Assembly: GCA_015065385.1 (NCBI GenBank)
Contig: SVQK01000044.1
Coordinates: 1 to 64,000, forward strand
Direction: 5' to 3'
DNA from: Oscillospiraceae bacterium
GTDB taxonomy: Bacteria; Bacillota; Clostridia; Oscillospirales; CAG-272
Length of the DNA stretch: 64,000 bases
The notes under the pieces are model-generated. The model was not told the DNA's origin. It saw nothing but the letters and a program-made list of their open reading frames with translations, and ran no database searches. Made by a program: the position numbers and the translations under genes. Of this stretch, positions 32,636 to 41,275 are shown piece by piece. Position 1 is the stretch's first letter. Every line of letters starts with the position of its first letter.

Positions 32636-33462
32636 AACTGTTCAAATACGATTTCAAAGGACTTGGCCGCTGGATGTGGCCCGTGATGATCGGCATCGGC
32701 GGCGCGGCGGTTTTAGGGTTCCTCAACACCCTGTTCCTCGGGGGGACCTCCCGGTTGGATACCTCGTCCGCCGGGGCCTCCGTGATGCTCATGTCCGCGG
32801 TCGGAGGGACTGCGCTTGTCGCAATGGCTCTGGCGGCGGCGGTCACGGTGATTTTCGTGCTGATCTTCGTGAAGTTCTATAAATCCATGGTGACGGACGA
32901 GGCGTATCTCACCTTCACCCTCCCCGTGACCGCCGGGCAGCTGATCGGATCGAAATTCCTTGCCGCGGCTGTCTGGACGCTGATCGGCGGAGTTGTGATC
33001 GCCTGCGCGTCCTGTGTGATCGCCGCGGGACTTCTGATTTCGGGAGGCCCCGAACTGCGGGAGGATTTCTTCTGGATACTCGGCGACGTAGCGGATACCC
33101 TGCTCGAGAACCTCGGAACGGTGCTTCTCTTCTTTCTGTTTTCGCTGATCCGTTCCATCCGCGGGTATTTCCAGATCACCTGCGCGATCCTCTTCGGCGC
33201 GTCTGTCGTGCGGAAGTACAAGGCGCTGGCGGCGGTGGGCATGGTGCTTGCCGTGAACTTTGCCGTGAACCTCATTCTGTCGGTGTTCGGCGCGGCCGGC
33301 CTGTTCCCGCTGGTCTTCGGCATGGATTACGGCTTCGGCGCGGGCGGATCGCTTTCGCTTGAGTCCGTCCTCTGGATCCAGATCGCCGTGGACGCCGTGC
33401 TCGTCGCCGTCTTCTGGTGGTGGAGCTGGCACATCGCCAAAAAGAGCGTGAATATCGAGTGA
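32626..33462 (+). CDS. ABC transporter permease (ABC-2-like)
   Basis: A 278-residue membrane protein starting MFLKLFKYDFKGLGRWMWP, with about six hydrophobic segments (MWPVMIGIGGAAVLGFLNTLFL, LVAMALAAAVTVIFVLIFV, AAVWTLIGGVVIACASCVIAAG and others). The segment FYKSMVTDEAYLTFTLPVTAGQLIGSK is characteristic of small clostridial ABC-2 permeases. Its ATG lies inside the end of the ATPase gene (10-nt overlap), so the two are translated together. The substrate is unknown. Confidence 0.85.
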   Translation: MFLKLFKYDFKGLGRWMWPVMIGIGGAAVLGFLNTLFLGGTSRLDTSSAGASVMLMSAVGGTALVAMALAAAVTVIFVLIFVKFYKSMVTDEAYLTFTLPVTAGQLIGSKFLAAAVWTLIGGVVIACASCVIAAGLLISGGPELREDFFWILGDVADTLLENLGTVLLFFLFSLIRSIRGYFQITCAILFGASVVRKYKALAAVGMVLAVNFAVNLILSVFGAAGLFPLVFGMDYGFGAGGSLSLESVLWIQIAVDAVLVAVFWWWSWHIAKKSVNIE

Positions 33463-33484
33463 CCGTCTTTGTCCGAAAAACATC

Positions 33485-33516
33485 CCGCTTCTCCGCTTTC
33501 CGGGGAGGCGGTTTTT
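33485..33516 (+). terminator. Terminator after the ABC operon
   Basis: CCGCTTCTCC pairs with GGAGGCGG (two-base bulge), followed by TTTTT. Confidence 0.6.
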
Positions 33517-33524
33517 CTGCGCTC

Positions 33525-33553
33525 TTGACAAAGCCCGCCCGCTCTGCTATAAT
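33525..33553 (+). promoter_or_regulatory. Promoter of the gene at 33599
   Basis: TTGACA, 17 nt, TATAAT with TGC before it. Confidence 0.85.
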
Positions 33554-33598
33554 ACCATCCGACATCTCTGAAATCTGTAAAAGAAGGAGTTTTACAAA

Positions 33599-34270
33599 AT
33601 GGAAACCAATTTCAGGCGGATCCGGGACATCGTGTCCATCAAGCGCACCATCTGGTCCAATTACGATAAATTCCGCACGCTCGGCGTGTTCTATGAAGAG
33701 CGGAACGAAGTCCTCGACCGCATCTGCCAGATGAGCGAGGAGGAGATCGCGTCCATCGCCGCGGACTGCCGTGAGGGGGGCGTCCGGTGGAGAAGCTTCA
33801 CGAAGTACATGAACAAGGCGGAGAGCGCGCTGCTCGGGGACCGCGAGATCGTGGACGGATCCCAGGAGGAGAAAAGGCTTTTTGAGACGATCGGCGGCGT
33901 CCCGGCGGAGGAGTTTGTAAAGATCCGCGAGACCGCGTCCGGCGCCCTCGTGTCCTTCAGCGTCACGGGGACCTTCGACCTGCTTCAGAGGGGGAACCGG
34001 AACGGCTGCTGCGAGATCCGCGGGCTGAATGTCACGCCCGAAACCGAGTTTACCGCGGTGAACGAGCTTCTGCCGTACTGGGAGGATCGGTATTCCATCG
34101 CGCTCAAGAGTCCGGAGCTGTCCTTTGCCATCGCCGCGGAGGACCCGAAGATCGGAAAGAAGGGCTCCGCCTGCGTCCGCCTGTACGTTCTCGAACCCGG
34201 CCGCGCCGCCGTGGACGACCTCGGCAAGTACACCGACACCTCCGCCCTCACCCTCTGGATCAACCCGTGA
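33599..34270 (+). CDS. Conserved-looking protein of unknown function
   Basis: A 223-residue soluble protein with no signal peptide or membrane helix. The N-terminal half is helical and charged (METNFRRIRDIVSIKRTIWSNYDKFRTLG, EEEIASIAADCREGG). The C-terminal half looks like mixed alpha/beta (ALVSFSVTGTFDLLQRGN, GCCEIRGLNVTPETEFTAVNE, FAIAAEDPKIGKKGSACVRLYV). AAGGAG and its own consensus promoter support it as a real single gene. I do not recognise the family. Confidence 0.7.
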   Translation: METNFRRIRDIVSIKRTIWSNYDKFRTLGVFYEERNEVLDRICQMSEEEIASIAADCREGGVRWRSFTKYMNKAESALLGDREIVDGSQEEKRLFETIGGVPAEEFVKIRETASGALVSFSVTGTFDLLQRGNRNGCCEIRGLNVTPETEFTAVNELLPYWEDRYSIALKSPELSFAIAAEDPKIGKKGSACVRLYVLEPGRAAVDDLGKYTDTSALTLWINP

Positions 34271-34348
34271 CCCGCGTTGGGCCGGACGGTGACGCGATTT
34301 AGCACAATTCCGGAGCCTGCGGAGGGCCGAACTTCTCCCCTTTCCCCA

Positions 34349-34377
34349 TTGTTTCGCCCCGGGGAGTGTGCTACAAT
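34349..34377 (+). promoter_or_regulatory. Promoter of the PHP phosphatase gene
   Basis: TTGTTT, 17 nt, TACAAT preceded by TGTGC. Moderately good. Confidence 0.5.
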
Positions 34378-34467
34378 ACCGGAGGAGATCGGACGCGCCC
34401 CTGCATCCGCGCTGCCGAATCCTTCGTTTTTCAACCAAAATCTCTCTATATGCGGTGGAGTCTTGTC

Positions 34468-35250
34468 ATGGGAATGATCTGCAATCTTCACGCCCACACC
34501 GTCCGGTGCAACCATGCGTCCGGCACGGAGCGGGAGTATCTCGAAAACGCGCTGGCCGGCGGGCTCAGGATCTTCGGATTCGCCGACCACGCCCCCTACC
34601 CGTTCCCCGGCGGCTACCGGTCCGGATTCCGGATGCGGGTGGATCAGACGGAGGACTATGTGACCACGCTGCTCGCGCTCCGGGAGGAATACCGCGGGCG
34701 GATCGACGTGAAGATCGGCTACGAGGCGGAGTACTACCCGCGCTTTTTCGCCGACTTTCTGAAAAACATCACCTCGTACCCGGTGGACTTTGTCATCATG
34801 GGTCAGCACTTCATCGAGAACGAGGTGGAAGGGAAGTACTCGGGGCGCACCACGGAGAGCGAAGAGGATCTCGCCCGGTATGCGGATCAGGTGATCGAGG
34901 GGATGGACACCGGCGTCTTCACCTACGTCGCGCATCCGGACCTCATGAACTATGTCGGCTCCCCCGCCGTGTTCGAGAAGCACTACGGACGGCTGATCGA
35001 GCACGCGAAGAAGCTCGACTTGCCGCTTGAGATCAACCTTCTCGGCATCCGCGATCACAGGGCGTATCCCCACGACCGGTTCTTTGAACTGTGCGGGGAG
35101 ATGGACGCGCCGGTCTGCATCGGCTGCGACGCCCATTCCGCGGACGTGGCCTACGACGGGCCCTCCTATGCCGCCGCCATGGAGATGAAGGAAAAGTTCG
35201 GCCTGCGTATCATCGACTGCCCGACCCTCGTGCCGGTCCGCGCCCTCTGA
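34468..35250 (+). CDS. PHP-domain phosphatase, histidinol-phosphatase (HisJ/HisK) type
   Basis: A 260-residue metal-dependent phosphoesterase. PHP motifs are visible: CNLHAHTVRCNHASG (motif I), FGFADHAPYP (II), KIGYEAEYYP, DFVIMGQHFIE (III), TYVAHPDLMNYVG and GCDAHSADV (IV). These match HisJ-type histidinol-phosphatase, but no other his genes are near, so another phosphate ester is possible. The start at 34468 is chosen because GGTGGAG precedes it and the track start lies before the -10 box. Confidence 0.8.
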   Translation: MGMICNLHAHTVRCNHASGTEREYLENALAGGLRIFGFADHAPYPFPGGYRSGFRMRVDQTEDYVTTLLALREEYRGRIDVKIGYEAEYYPRFFADFLKNITSYPVDFVIMGQHFIENEVEGKYSGRTTESEEDLARYADQVIEGMDTGVFTYVAHPDLMNYVGSPAVFEKHYGRLIEHAKKLDLPLEINLLGIRDHRAYPHDRFFELCGEMDAPVCIGCDAHSADVAYDGPSYAAAMEMKEKFGLRIIDCPTLVPVRAL

Positions 35251-35257
35251 AACGGCT

Positions 35258-36163
35258 ATGGCGGACAAAACCGTAACGGGGAGCGGAAAGAACCGGGCTC
35301 CCCTCTGCATGCTCGCGGCGTCCCTGCTGTTTTCCCTCGGCGGGATGCTCGTCAAGCTCGTGCCGTGGCCTCCCATGGCGATCAGTTGCGCCCGGTCCGT
35401 GATCGCGGGGATCGTGCTCTTCTGCTACATGAAGCTCCGGGGACACCGGATCGTGGTCAACCGGGCGGTTCTGCTCGGCGGGTTCGCCATGGGCGCGACG
35501 TCCACGCTCTATGTGATCTCGACCAAGATGACCACCGCGGCCTGCGCCATTCTGCTCCAGTACACGGCCCCGATCTTCATCATCCTGCTCATGTGGGCGA
35601 TCTTCAAGGTGAAGCCCACGGGACTGGATATCGGCGCGACCTTTGTGCTGCTCTGCGGCGTGGTCCTGTTCTTCGCGGACTCCCTGCGGGGCGGGGCGGG
35701 AACCATGGCCGGCAACATCACGGCTCTGGTCTCCGGCGTCACATGGGCGCTGGTCTTTATGATGAAGCAGTGGGACGGAGCGGACAATCTCTCCTCGGTC
35801 TTCTTCGGGTGCGTGTTCTGCGCGGTCATCGGGCTGCCGTGGATGTTCTCGGAGGGCGTGGTCTGGACGGCTCCGGCTGTGGGCGGCATTCTCGCCATCG
35901 GGCTGTTCCAGTTCGGCGCTGCCTATGTGTTCATGGCCGAGGGGCTGGAGCGGACGCCGCCTCTTGCCGCTTCGCTGATCAGTATGCTGGAGCCCGTCCT
36001 GAATCCCATTCTCGTCGCGCTGACCGTCGGGGAGAGAGTGACCGGGCTTGCCCGTGCGGGAGCCGTCGTGGTGGTGGGCGGGGTGCTCGTTTACAACCTG
36101 CTCAAGGCGAAGGCGGAAGGGGAAGCCAAAGTTCAAATGCCTCCGAGGCGGAATGCTGACTGA
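35258..36163 (+). CDS. EamA/DMT family transporter
   Basis: A 301-residue membrane protein with ten hydrophobic segments in two EamA repeats. Examples are MLAASLLFSLGGMLVKLVPW at the start and AIGLFQFGAAYVFMAEGLERTPPLAASLISMLEPVLNPILVAL in the second repeat, with the ending EPVLNP-x-(8)-GE typical of the family. It probably exports a metabolite or amino acid. It lies 7 bp after the PHP gene and 32 bp before a MATE gene, so the three may form one transcript. Confidence 0.88.
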   Translation: MADKTVTGSGKNRAPLCMLAASLLFSLGGMLVKLVPWPPMAISCARSVIAGIVLFCYMKLRGHRIVVNRAVLLGGFAMGATSTLYVISTKMTTAACAILLQYTAPIFIILLMWAIFKVKPTGLDIGATFVLLCGVVLFFADSLRGGAGTMAGNITALVSGVTWALVFMMKQWDGADNLSSVFFGCVFCAVIGLPWMFSEGVVWTAPAVGGILAIGLFQFGAAYVFMAEGLERTPPLAASLISMLEPVLNPILVALTVGERVTGLARAGAVVVVGGVLVYNLLKAKAEGEAKVQMPPRRNAD

Positions 36164-36195
36164 GAAGCCCGGGGACTGAATTCGAATCGAACCTC

Positions 36196-37569
36196 ATGAA
36201 ACAAGCAAACAACCGCGCGGTTCTGGATCTCACCTCCGGTCCCGCGCTGCCCCTGATGCTGCGGTTCTGCCTGCCGATTCTGGCCGGGAACCTGATGCAG
36301 CAGTTTTACAACATGGCAGACGCCGCCGTGGTGGGAAAACTCGTCGGAACGAACGCGCTGGCGGCAGTCGGAGCGACCGGAGCCCTCACGTTTCTGGTGA
36401 TCGGATTCGTGAACGGGATCTGCGCCGGATTCTGCATCCCCGCCGCGCAGGCATTCGGACAGGGAAACCGCCCCCTTCTGCGCCAGTGCGTCGCGCACAT
36501 CGTCCTGCTCGCCGGGATCTCCGCCGTGCTCCTGACAGCCGCGACCTCCCTTCTGCTCGACCGGATGCTGACGCTGATGGCCTTTCCTCCGGATATCTAC
36601 GCGGACGCCCACGCCTATCTGCGGGTGATCTTCGCCGGGATCCCCGCCACCATCGCCTACAACACGCAGGAGGGCCTGATGCGGGCCATGGGGAACAGCA
36701 GAACGCCGCTCTTCATCCTCATGGGCGCATCCGTGACCAATATCCTTCTGGATCTGCTTCTGGTGGGCGGGGCCCGTCTCGGCGTCCGGGGAGCGGCCAT
36801 CGCCACCATCGCGTCCCAGATCCTTGCCGCCGCGGCCTGCTTTGTCTACATCCGGCGGGTCTATCCCGATCTGCGGCCCCGGCGCGGGGAGACGAGACTT
36901 GACGGACTGCTGGCCCGGCGTCTGATCCTGTCCGGCCTGCCGATGGCGCTGCAATATTCCATCACCGCCGTCGGATCCGTGCTGATCCAGACCGCGGTGA
37001 ACGGACTGAGCACGACGGTCATCGCCTCGGTCACCGCCGCGAACAAGGTGCAGACCTTTGTTCATCTGCCGTTTTCCACGCTCGGCGTCACGATCTCCAC
37101 CTTCGTCGGGCAGAATATGGGCGCGCGCAGATTCGACCGGGTGAAGGACGGATTCCGCTCCTCCATGAAGATCGCGGTGATTTATTCCATCGGCATGGGC
37201 GCGTTCATGTTCTTCTGCGGGGCGTATGTCTCCCTGATCTTCCTCGACCGGGGCGACCCGCGGTTAGACGAGCTTTTGTCCGTGATCCGGGAATTCCTCC
37301 GGATCAACTGCCTCTTCTACATTCCGCTCGGCGTGCTGACCGTCTGCCGGTTCACGCTGCAGGGGATGGAGCACGGCGTGACCGCAATGTTTGCCGGGGC
37401 GTTCGAGATGGCAGCGCGGGCTGTTGTGGCGACGGTGTTCGCCTCGCGGTTCGGGTTCCGCGCCGTCTGCTTCGCCAATCCCGCCGCGTGGATCGCCGCG
37501 TGCGTTCTGCTGGTGCCCGCCTGCGCCGTCGTGTTCCGAAAGGCGGAGAAGAAGACCGGCGCGATCTGA
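36196..37569 (+). CDS. MATE family efflux transporter
   Basis: A 457-residue protein with twelve hydrophobic segments in two bundles. The N-terminal part PLMLRFCLPILAGNLMQQFYNMADAAVVGKLVG and the later LILSGLPMALQYSITAVGSVLIQTAVNGL segment are typical of the DinF/NorM-like cation-coupled multidrug and metabolite exporters of Clostridia. Overall length is normal. The substrate is unknown. Confidence 0.92.
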   Translation: MKQANNRAVLDLTSGPALPLMLRFCLPILAGNLMQQFYNMADAAVVGKLVGTNALAAVGATGALTFLVIGFVNGICAGFCIPAAQAFGQGNRPLLRQCVAHIVLLAGISAVLLTAATSLLLDRMLTLMAFPPDIYADAHAYLRVIFAGIPATIAYNTQEGLMRAMGNSRTPLFILMGASVTNILLDLLLVGGARLGVRGAAIATIASQILAAAACFVYIRRVYPDLRPRRGETRLDGLLARRLILSGLPMALQYSITAVGSVLIQTAVNGLSTTVIASVTAANKVQTFVHLPFSTLGVTISTFVGQNMGARRFDRVKDGFRSSMKIAVIYSIGMGAFMFFCGAYVSLIFLDRGDPRLDELLSVIREFLRINCLFYIPLGVLTVCRFTLQGMEHGVTAMFAGAFEMAARAVVATVFASRFGFRAVCFANPAAWIAACVLLVPACAVVFRKAEKKTGAI

Positions 37570-37599
37570 TTTTCCCATATCACCTTCAAGGAGACGCGT

Positions 37600-38355
37600 A
37601 TGTTTTCCCATGACCTGTTTGCCGACGTTCCCGCCGCGTTCCGCCCGGTCCGGATCACGCTGACCGCCCGCCAGACCGGCGTCAATCCCCCCTTCGGACT
37701 GGGCGGGGAGCCCTCCCTGTTCGGCGCGCGTCCCGGCGTCATCCCTCCGCGCGAGGAGATCGGGGACGTGACGCCCGAAAACGCGCCCGAAGCTTTGGAC
37801 TACGCCGTGGACGAGATCATCGACCGGGACAGCGACGGCTACGCCTTCCCCCCCGAGGAGGATTACCGCGAGGAGGAGGGCGGCGAGGACAGCTGGGACG
37901 GCGATCCCGCGAACATCTGGGAGGCGCTCGAGAACATGCTCCGCTCCCTCGGCGAGCCGGAGGAGGACGACAGCGTGGTGATCCGCACCGTGGGACGCAT
38001 GGAAAAGCGGAATCTTCCCGGCGGATACGTCGAGCTCTCCCTCCGCTACGACGAGGAGAACCCGGACGATCCGGCGGAAACGGTGATCACGCTGAGCTCC
38101 CGGGAGCCGGATCTCTTGACGATCTCGCGCCACGGGCCCTTCACGAGCATGATCGTCTGCGAGGAGGGAGTCCGCCATGTGACGGCTTACCGGACGCCGT
38201 GGGGGATCCTCGAGCTGGCGGTGCTGACCCGGTCGTTCCGCTCCGATCTGACCTTCCGGGACGGGGGGACGATCGCCGCCGATTATCTCGTGGAGTTCCA
38301 CGGGTCGGACATGCAGTATTCCCAGCTCCGGATCGAAGCGGAGCCGATGGACTGA
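37600..38355 (+). CDS. DUF1934 (YwiB-like) beta-barrel protein with acidic insertion
   Basis: A 251-residue cytosolic protein. The C-terminal ~110 residues follow DUF1934 (VELSLRYDEENPDDPAETVITL, LLTISRHGPFTSMIVCEEGVRHVTAYRTPWGILELAVLTRSF, LVEFHGSDMQYSQLRI), a small calycin-like barrel. The first strand is PVRITLTARQTG. Between the two, about 90 residues are inserted and strongly acidic (PPEEDYREEEGGEDSWDGDP), making it much longer than the ~140 usual for the family. The gene starts with AAGGAG upstream. Confidence 0.8.
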   Translation: MFSHDLFADVPAAFRPVRITLTARQTGVNPPFGLGGEPSLFGARPGVIPPREEIGDVTPENAPEALDYAVDEIIDRDSDGYAFPPEEDYREEEGGEDSWDGDPANIWEALENMLRSLGEPEEDDSVVIRTVGRMEKRNLPGGYVELSLRYDEENPDDPAETVITLSSREPDLLTISRHGPFTSMIVCEEGVRHVTAYRTPWGILELAVLTRSFRSDLTFRDGGTIAADYLVEFHGSDMQYSQLRIEAEPMD

Positions 38356-38416
38356 GGCCGCCCCGATTCGCCGAAGTTTTCGCCGAAATTTTATAAAAGA
38401 AATTCGAAGATTCCTC

Positions 38417-38445
38417 TTGACAAACCGAAGGCCCCGCGCTATAAT
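38417..38445 (+). promoter_or_regulatory. Promoter of tRNA-Arg
   Basis: TTGACA, 17 nt, TATAAT, 40 bp before the tRNA. Confidence 0.85.
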
Positions 38446-38484
38446 ATATGAGCACGCAAAAGAGCCCCTCTCGAAGCGATGCAT

Positions 38485-38557
38485 GCGCCCTTAGCTCAGC
38501 GGATAGAGTGCCCGGCTACGAACCGGTAGGTCGTAGGTTCGAATCCTATAGGGCGCG
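38485..38557 (+). tRNA. tRNA-Arg (anticodon ACG)
   Basis: A 73-nt cloverleaf: acceptor GCGCCCT/AGGGCGC, D-stem GCTC/GAGT, anticodon loop CTACGAA (anticodon ACG, C at 32, U at 33), T-arm GTAGG-TTCGAAT-CCTAT, discriminator G. The outermost anticodon-stem pair is a C-U mismatch. CCA is not encoded. The A34 should be edited to inosine to read CGN codons. Confidence 0.95.
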
Positions 38558-38558
38558 G

Positions 38559-38596
38559 AAAAAATGACTTTCGCAATGAAGGTCATTTTTGTTTTT
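38559..38596 (+). terminator. Terminator after tRNA-Arg
   Basis: AAAATGAC...GTCATTTT stem with a short GCAA loop region, followed by TGTTTTT. Confidence 0.75.
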
Positions 38597-38609
38597 CCGG
38601 TGTTTACTC

Positions 38610-38638
38610 TTTACACGGATTTCCGGATGTGCTATAAT
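38610..38638 (+). promoter_or_regulatory. Promoter of the broken solute-binding protein gene
   Basis: TTTACA, 17 nt, TATAAT preceded by TGC; AAGGAG then lies 9 nt before the ATG at 38673. The signals look intact although the gene is broken. Confidence 0.7.
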
Positions 38639-38672
38639 TTCATAAACCAATTTCCCGCAAGGAGCTTTTCTG

Positions 38673-40166
38673 ATGCAGGACGGATTCAAAAAATGCCTGG
38701 CCCTGTTCCTCGCGCTGACAGCGGCGGCCGGATCGGCCGGATGCTCCGAAACGCGCTCCGATCCGGCGGAAACGGAGACTCAACCTCCCGCGTAAGAACA
38801 GGCGGAACCCCAGACCGCGCCCGAGACCGAAACGACTCTGCGCGACGAAGTCCCGGAGCTGGATTTCGGCGGGGACACGCTGACCTTTTCCGTGACGACG
38901 GCCTATGCGTATGAAATGGACACGGAGGAGCTGACCGGCGAGGTGACGAACGACGCCGTTTTCAACCGCAACAAGAAGATGGAGGACCGCTTTAACGTCA
39001 CAATCGACGAAATTGCGGTCGATAATCCGTCCCACACCGAGCATCAGGCTTTTATCCGGCAGAGCATCGCGGCCATGGACAACAGCTTCGACATCGCGGC
39101 GGTGTTCGTCTATTACGCCGGCGATCTGGTGCTGGAGAACCTGTTTGCAGGCTGGGACTCTGTTCCGTATGTGAACTTTGAGAACCCGTGGTGGGTTGAA
39201 AAGATCAATCAGACCTTCACGGTGCGCGGCAAACTCTATACGGCGGTTTCCGATCTCTGCGTGACCAGCATGCAGCTTGCGTACGCATATCTGTTCAACC
39301 AGAAGATCTCCGCGGATTACAATGTGGAGAGCCTGTACGACGTGGTGGAGGAAGGCCGCTGGACGCTCGACTATGAATACGGGCTGACGAAGGATTTCTA
39401 TGTGGACTTAAACGGCGACGGAACCCGGGACGCCAAGGATGTATATGGACTCCTGTCGGACGTGAACACCAGTCTGGACTGCTACTACGCCGCCTGCTGA
39501 CAGCCGCTTCTCGTCGAGGGGGAGGACGGGCTGGAGGTAATGCTCAACACCGAAAGAGCGCTCACGATCTACGAGAAGGTGAACCGGCTCATCAACGAAA
39601 AAGACGGCGCGTTCCTGATCTACCACGGGCAGAACGGGCTTTCCTACGATGACAAATACCCGATCTTCAAGAACGATTCCGCGCTGATCATGCCGGTGCG
39701 CCTGTCCGCGCTGTACAACCAGCTCCGCGACATGGAATCGGATTTCGGAATCATTCCCTATCCGAAGGGCGACGAGGCGCAGAAGGACTATCTGACGTGC
39801 AGTCTGGACAACTACTCCGTGCTCTGCATTCCCAACGTTTTCACGGATTACGGGATGATCGGAGCGCTCGCTGAAGCGCTGTCCTGCGAAAGCAAGATCT
39901 CCGTGATGCCGGCCTTCTACGAATCGGCATTGCAGGACAAGTATTCGAGAGACGAGCGGTCCGTGAAGATGCTCGATATCATCATGGACGGGCGTACCTA
40001 CGATCTCTCGGTGCTCTTTACCTATGCGGAGGGAATCAAGAACTTCATGACGCAGGGCGTTCGGAATCAGACGCCGTTCGCCTCCAACTATCAGTCCAGA
40101 GAGAGAATGATTGCGAAAGGCGCGGACAAGATCTATAAGATGCTGTCCGAGCTCGGCAATCCGTAA
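38673..40166 (+). pseudogene. Extracellular solute-binding lipoprotein gene with two in-frame stop codons
   Basis: A single 498-codon frame runs from MQDGFKKCLALFLALTAAAGSAGC (lipobox AGC) to the final TAA, interrupted only by TAA at 38793-38795 (codon 41, in the acidic linker after the signal) and TGA at 39498-39500 (codon 276, inside YYAAC*QPLLVEG). Both sides read as one solute-binding protein (GEVTNDAVFNRNKKMEDRFNVTID ... DFGIIPYPKGDEAQKDY). No frameshift is present. The rest of the window uses TAA and TGA as ordinary stops, so recoding is unlikely and a recent pseudogene is the simplest reading. Sequencing error in an assembled genome cannot be excluded. No transporter permeases are adjacent. 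Confidence 0.85.
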
Positions 40167-40185
40167 AGAGAGTGATTTGCCGACG

Positions 40186-40213
40186 GGGAGGCTGAGCGCG
40201 GCCTCCCTTTTTT
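40186..40213 (+). terminator. Terminator after the broken solute-binding gene
   Basis: GGGAGGC-TGAGCGCG-GCCTCCC followed by six T residues. Confidence 0.85.
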
Positions 40214-40265
40214 CGAGTCCGCCGGACACCCCCGGAACCCGGCGAAAGTATTTACAAATCTCCGG

Positions 40266-40295
40266 TTGCAATCCGCTCCCCATGCCTGTTATAAT
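40266..40295 (+). promoter_or_regulatory. Promoter of the DUF5685-DnaJ operon
   Basis: TTGCAA, 18 nt, TATAAT, about 55 bp before the GTG start. Confidence 0.6.
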
Positions 40296-40351
40296 AGGAC
40301 AAAACCCGGGGCGTTTCCCGGAGAATCGCGGCGAGCGGGGAGGGGTGCGCG

Positions 40352-41275
40352 GTGTACGGTTATGTCAGGCCACACATCCCGGAGCTGAAGGTGGCGGACT
40401 GGGAGCGGTACCGGGCGGTGTACTGCGGCCTGTGCAGAAGCATGGGGCGCGTCACGGGTCAGCTCTCGCGCGTGAGCCTGTCCTATGATTTCACGTTCTT
40501 TGCCGCGGTCCGGATGGCGCTTGAGGGCGTCGTCCCGAGGTTCGTTCCCGCGCGCTGTCCGGCTCATCCCACGCGGAAACGGCTGATCGCGGAGGACAAT
40601 CCCTCCCTCGCCTTTTCTGCCGCCGTGTCCGCCCTGTTCGCGGGAGAAAAGACCCGGGACGATCTGAAGGACGAGCGCGGATTTCAGCGGGTGAAGCCTC
40701 TGCTCCGCCGTCCTCTGACGGGATTCATGGAGGGACGCGCCGAAAAGAGCGGGCTTCTTCCGTCGGACTGCGGGACGCGCGTCTCGGCGCTTTTGTCCCG
40801 ACTTGGCGAGGCGGAGGCGGCGGGCTGTCCCTCGGCGGACGAGACGGCGGGACTCTTCGGCGACGTTCTCGCGTACGCCTTTTCCATCGGATTGGACGGG
40901 GAGGCGGCGCGGGACGCGGAACTCTTCGGGCGCTGCGCGGGGCGTTTCGTCTATCTCTGCGACGCGGCGGCCGATCTGCCCGGGGACGTGAAGCGGGGGC
41001 GGTACAATCCGCTCGCGTCCGGATGGGGGGATCTCGCTCTGGCCGACGGAAAGCTCTCCCCCCTTGTGCGGGACTCCCTGTCCGCCGCCGTGCCTCTGAC
41101 GCTTGAAAAGATGGGGGAGGCCGCGGACCGTCTGGATCCCGCCCATCCCCTGACCCCGGTACTCCGGAATATCGTATATCTCGGGCTTCCCGCCATGCTT
41201 CGGCGCGTCCTCTCCGGCGAAAAAACGGACGGGGCGGGCGGGGATTTCGGAAAGGAAAGGTTCGGATCTCTATGA
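40352..41275 (+). CDS. DUF5685 family protein
   Basis: A 307-residue protein starting with GTG (GGGGAGGGG upstream): MYGYVRPHIPELKVADWERYRAVYCGLCRSMGRVTG, the characteristic N-terminus of DUF5685, including the CxxC of YCGLC. Further on, LVYL-like helical segments with DxxxD pairs (FVYLCDAAADLPGDVKRGRYNPL) recall all-alpha prenyltransferase-like folds. No membrane signal is evident. The stop overlaps the DnaJ gene's ATG (ATGA). I recall DUF5685 genes next to DnaJ-domain genes in other Clostridia. Function unknown. Confidence 0.82.
   Translation: MYGYVRPHIPELKVADWERYRAVYCGLCRSMGRVTGQLSRVSLSYDFTFFAAVRMALEGVVPRFVPARCPAHPTRKRLIAEDNPSLAFSAAVSALFAGEKTRDDLKDERGFQRVKPLLRRPLTGFMEGRAEKSGLLPSDCGTRVSALLSRLGEAEAAGCPSADETAGLFGDVLAYAFSIGLDGEAARDAELFGRCAGRFVYLCDAAADLPGDVKRGRYNPLASGWGDLALADGKLSPLVRDSLSAAVPLTLEKMGEAADRLDPAHPLTPVLRNIVYLGLPAMLRRVLSGEKTDGAGGDFGKERFGSL

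Noticed and set aside
38673-40166. Alternative genetic code or selenocysteine at the in-frame stops
   Set aside because: Both TAA and TGA are involved, other genes end normally at TGA and TAA, and no SECIS-like hairpin was evident after the TGA.
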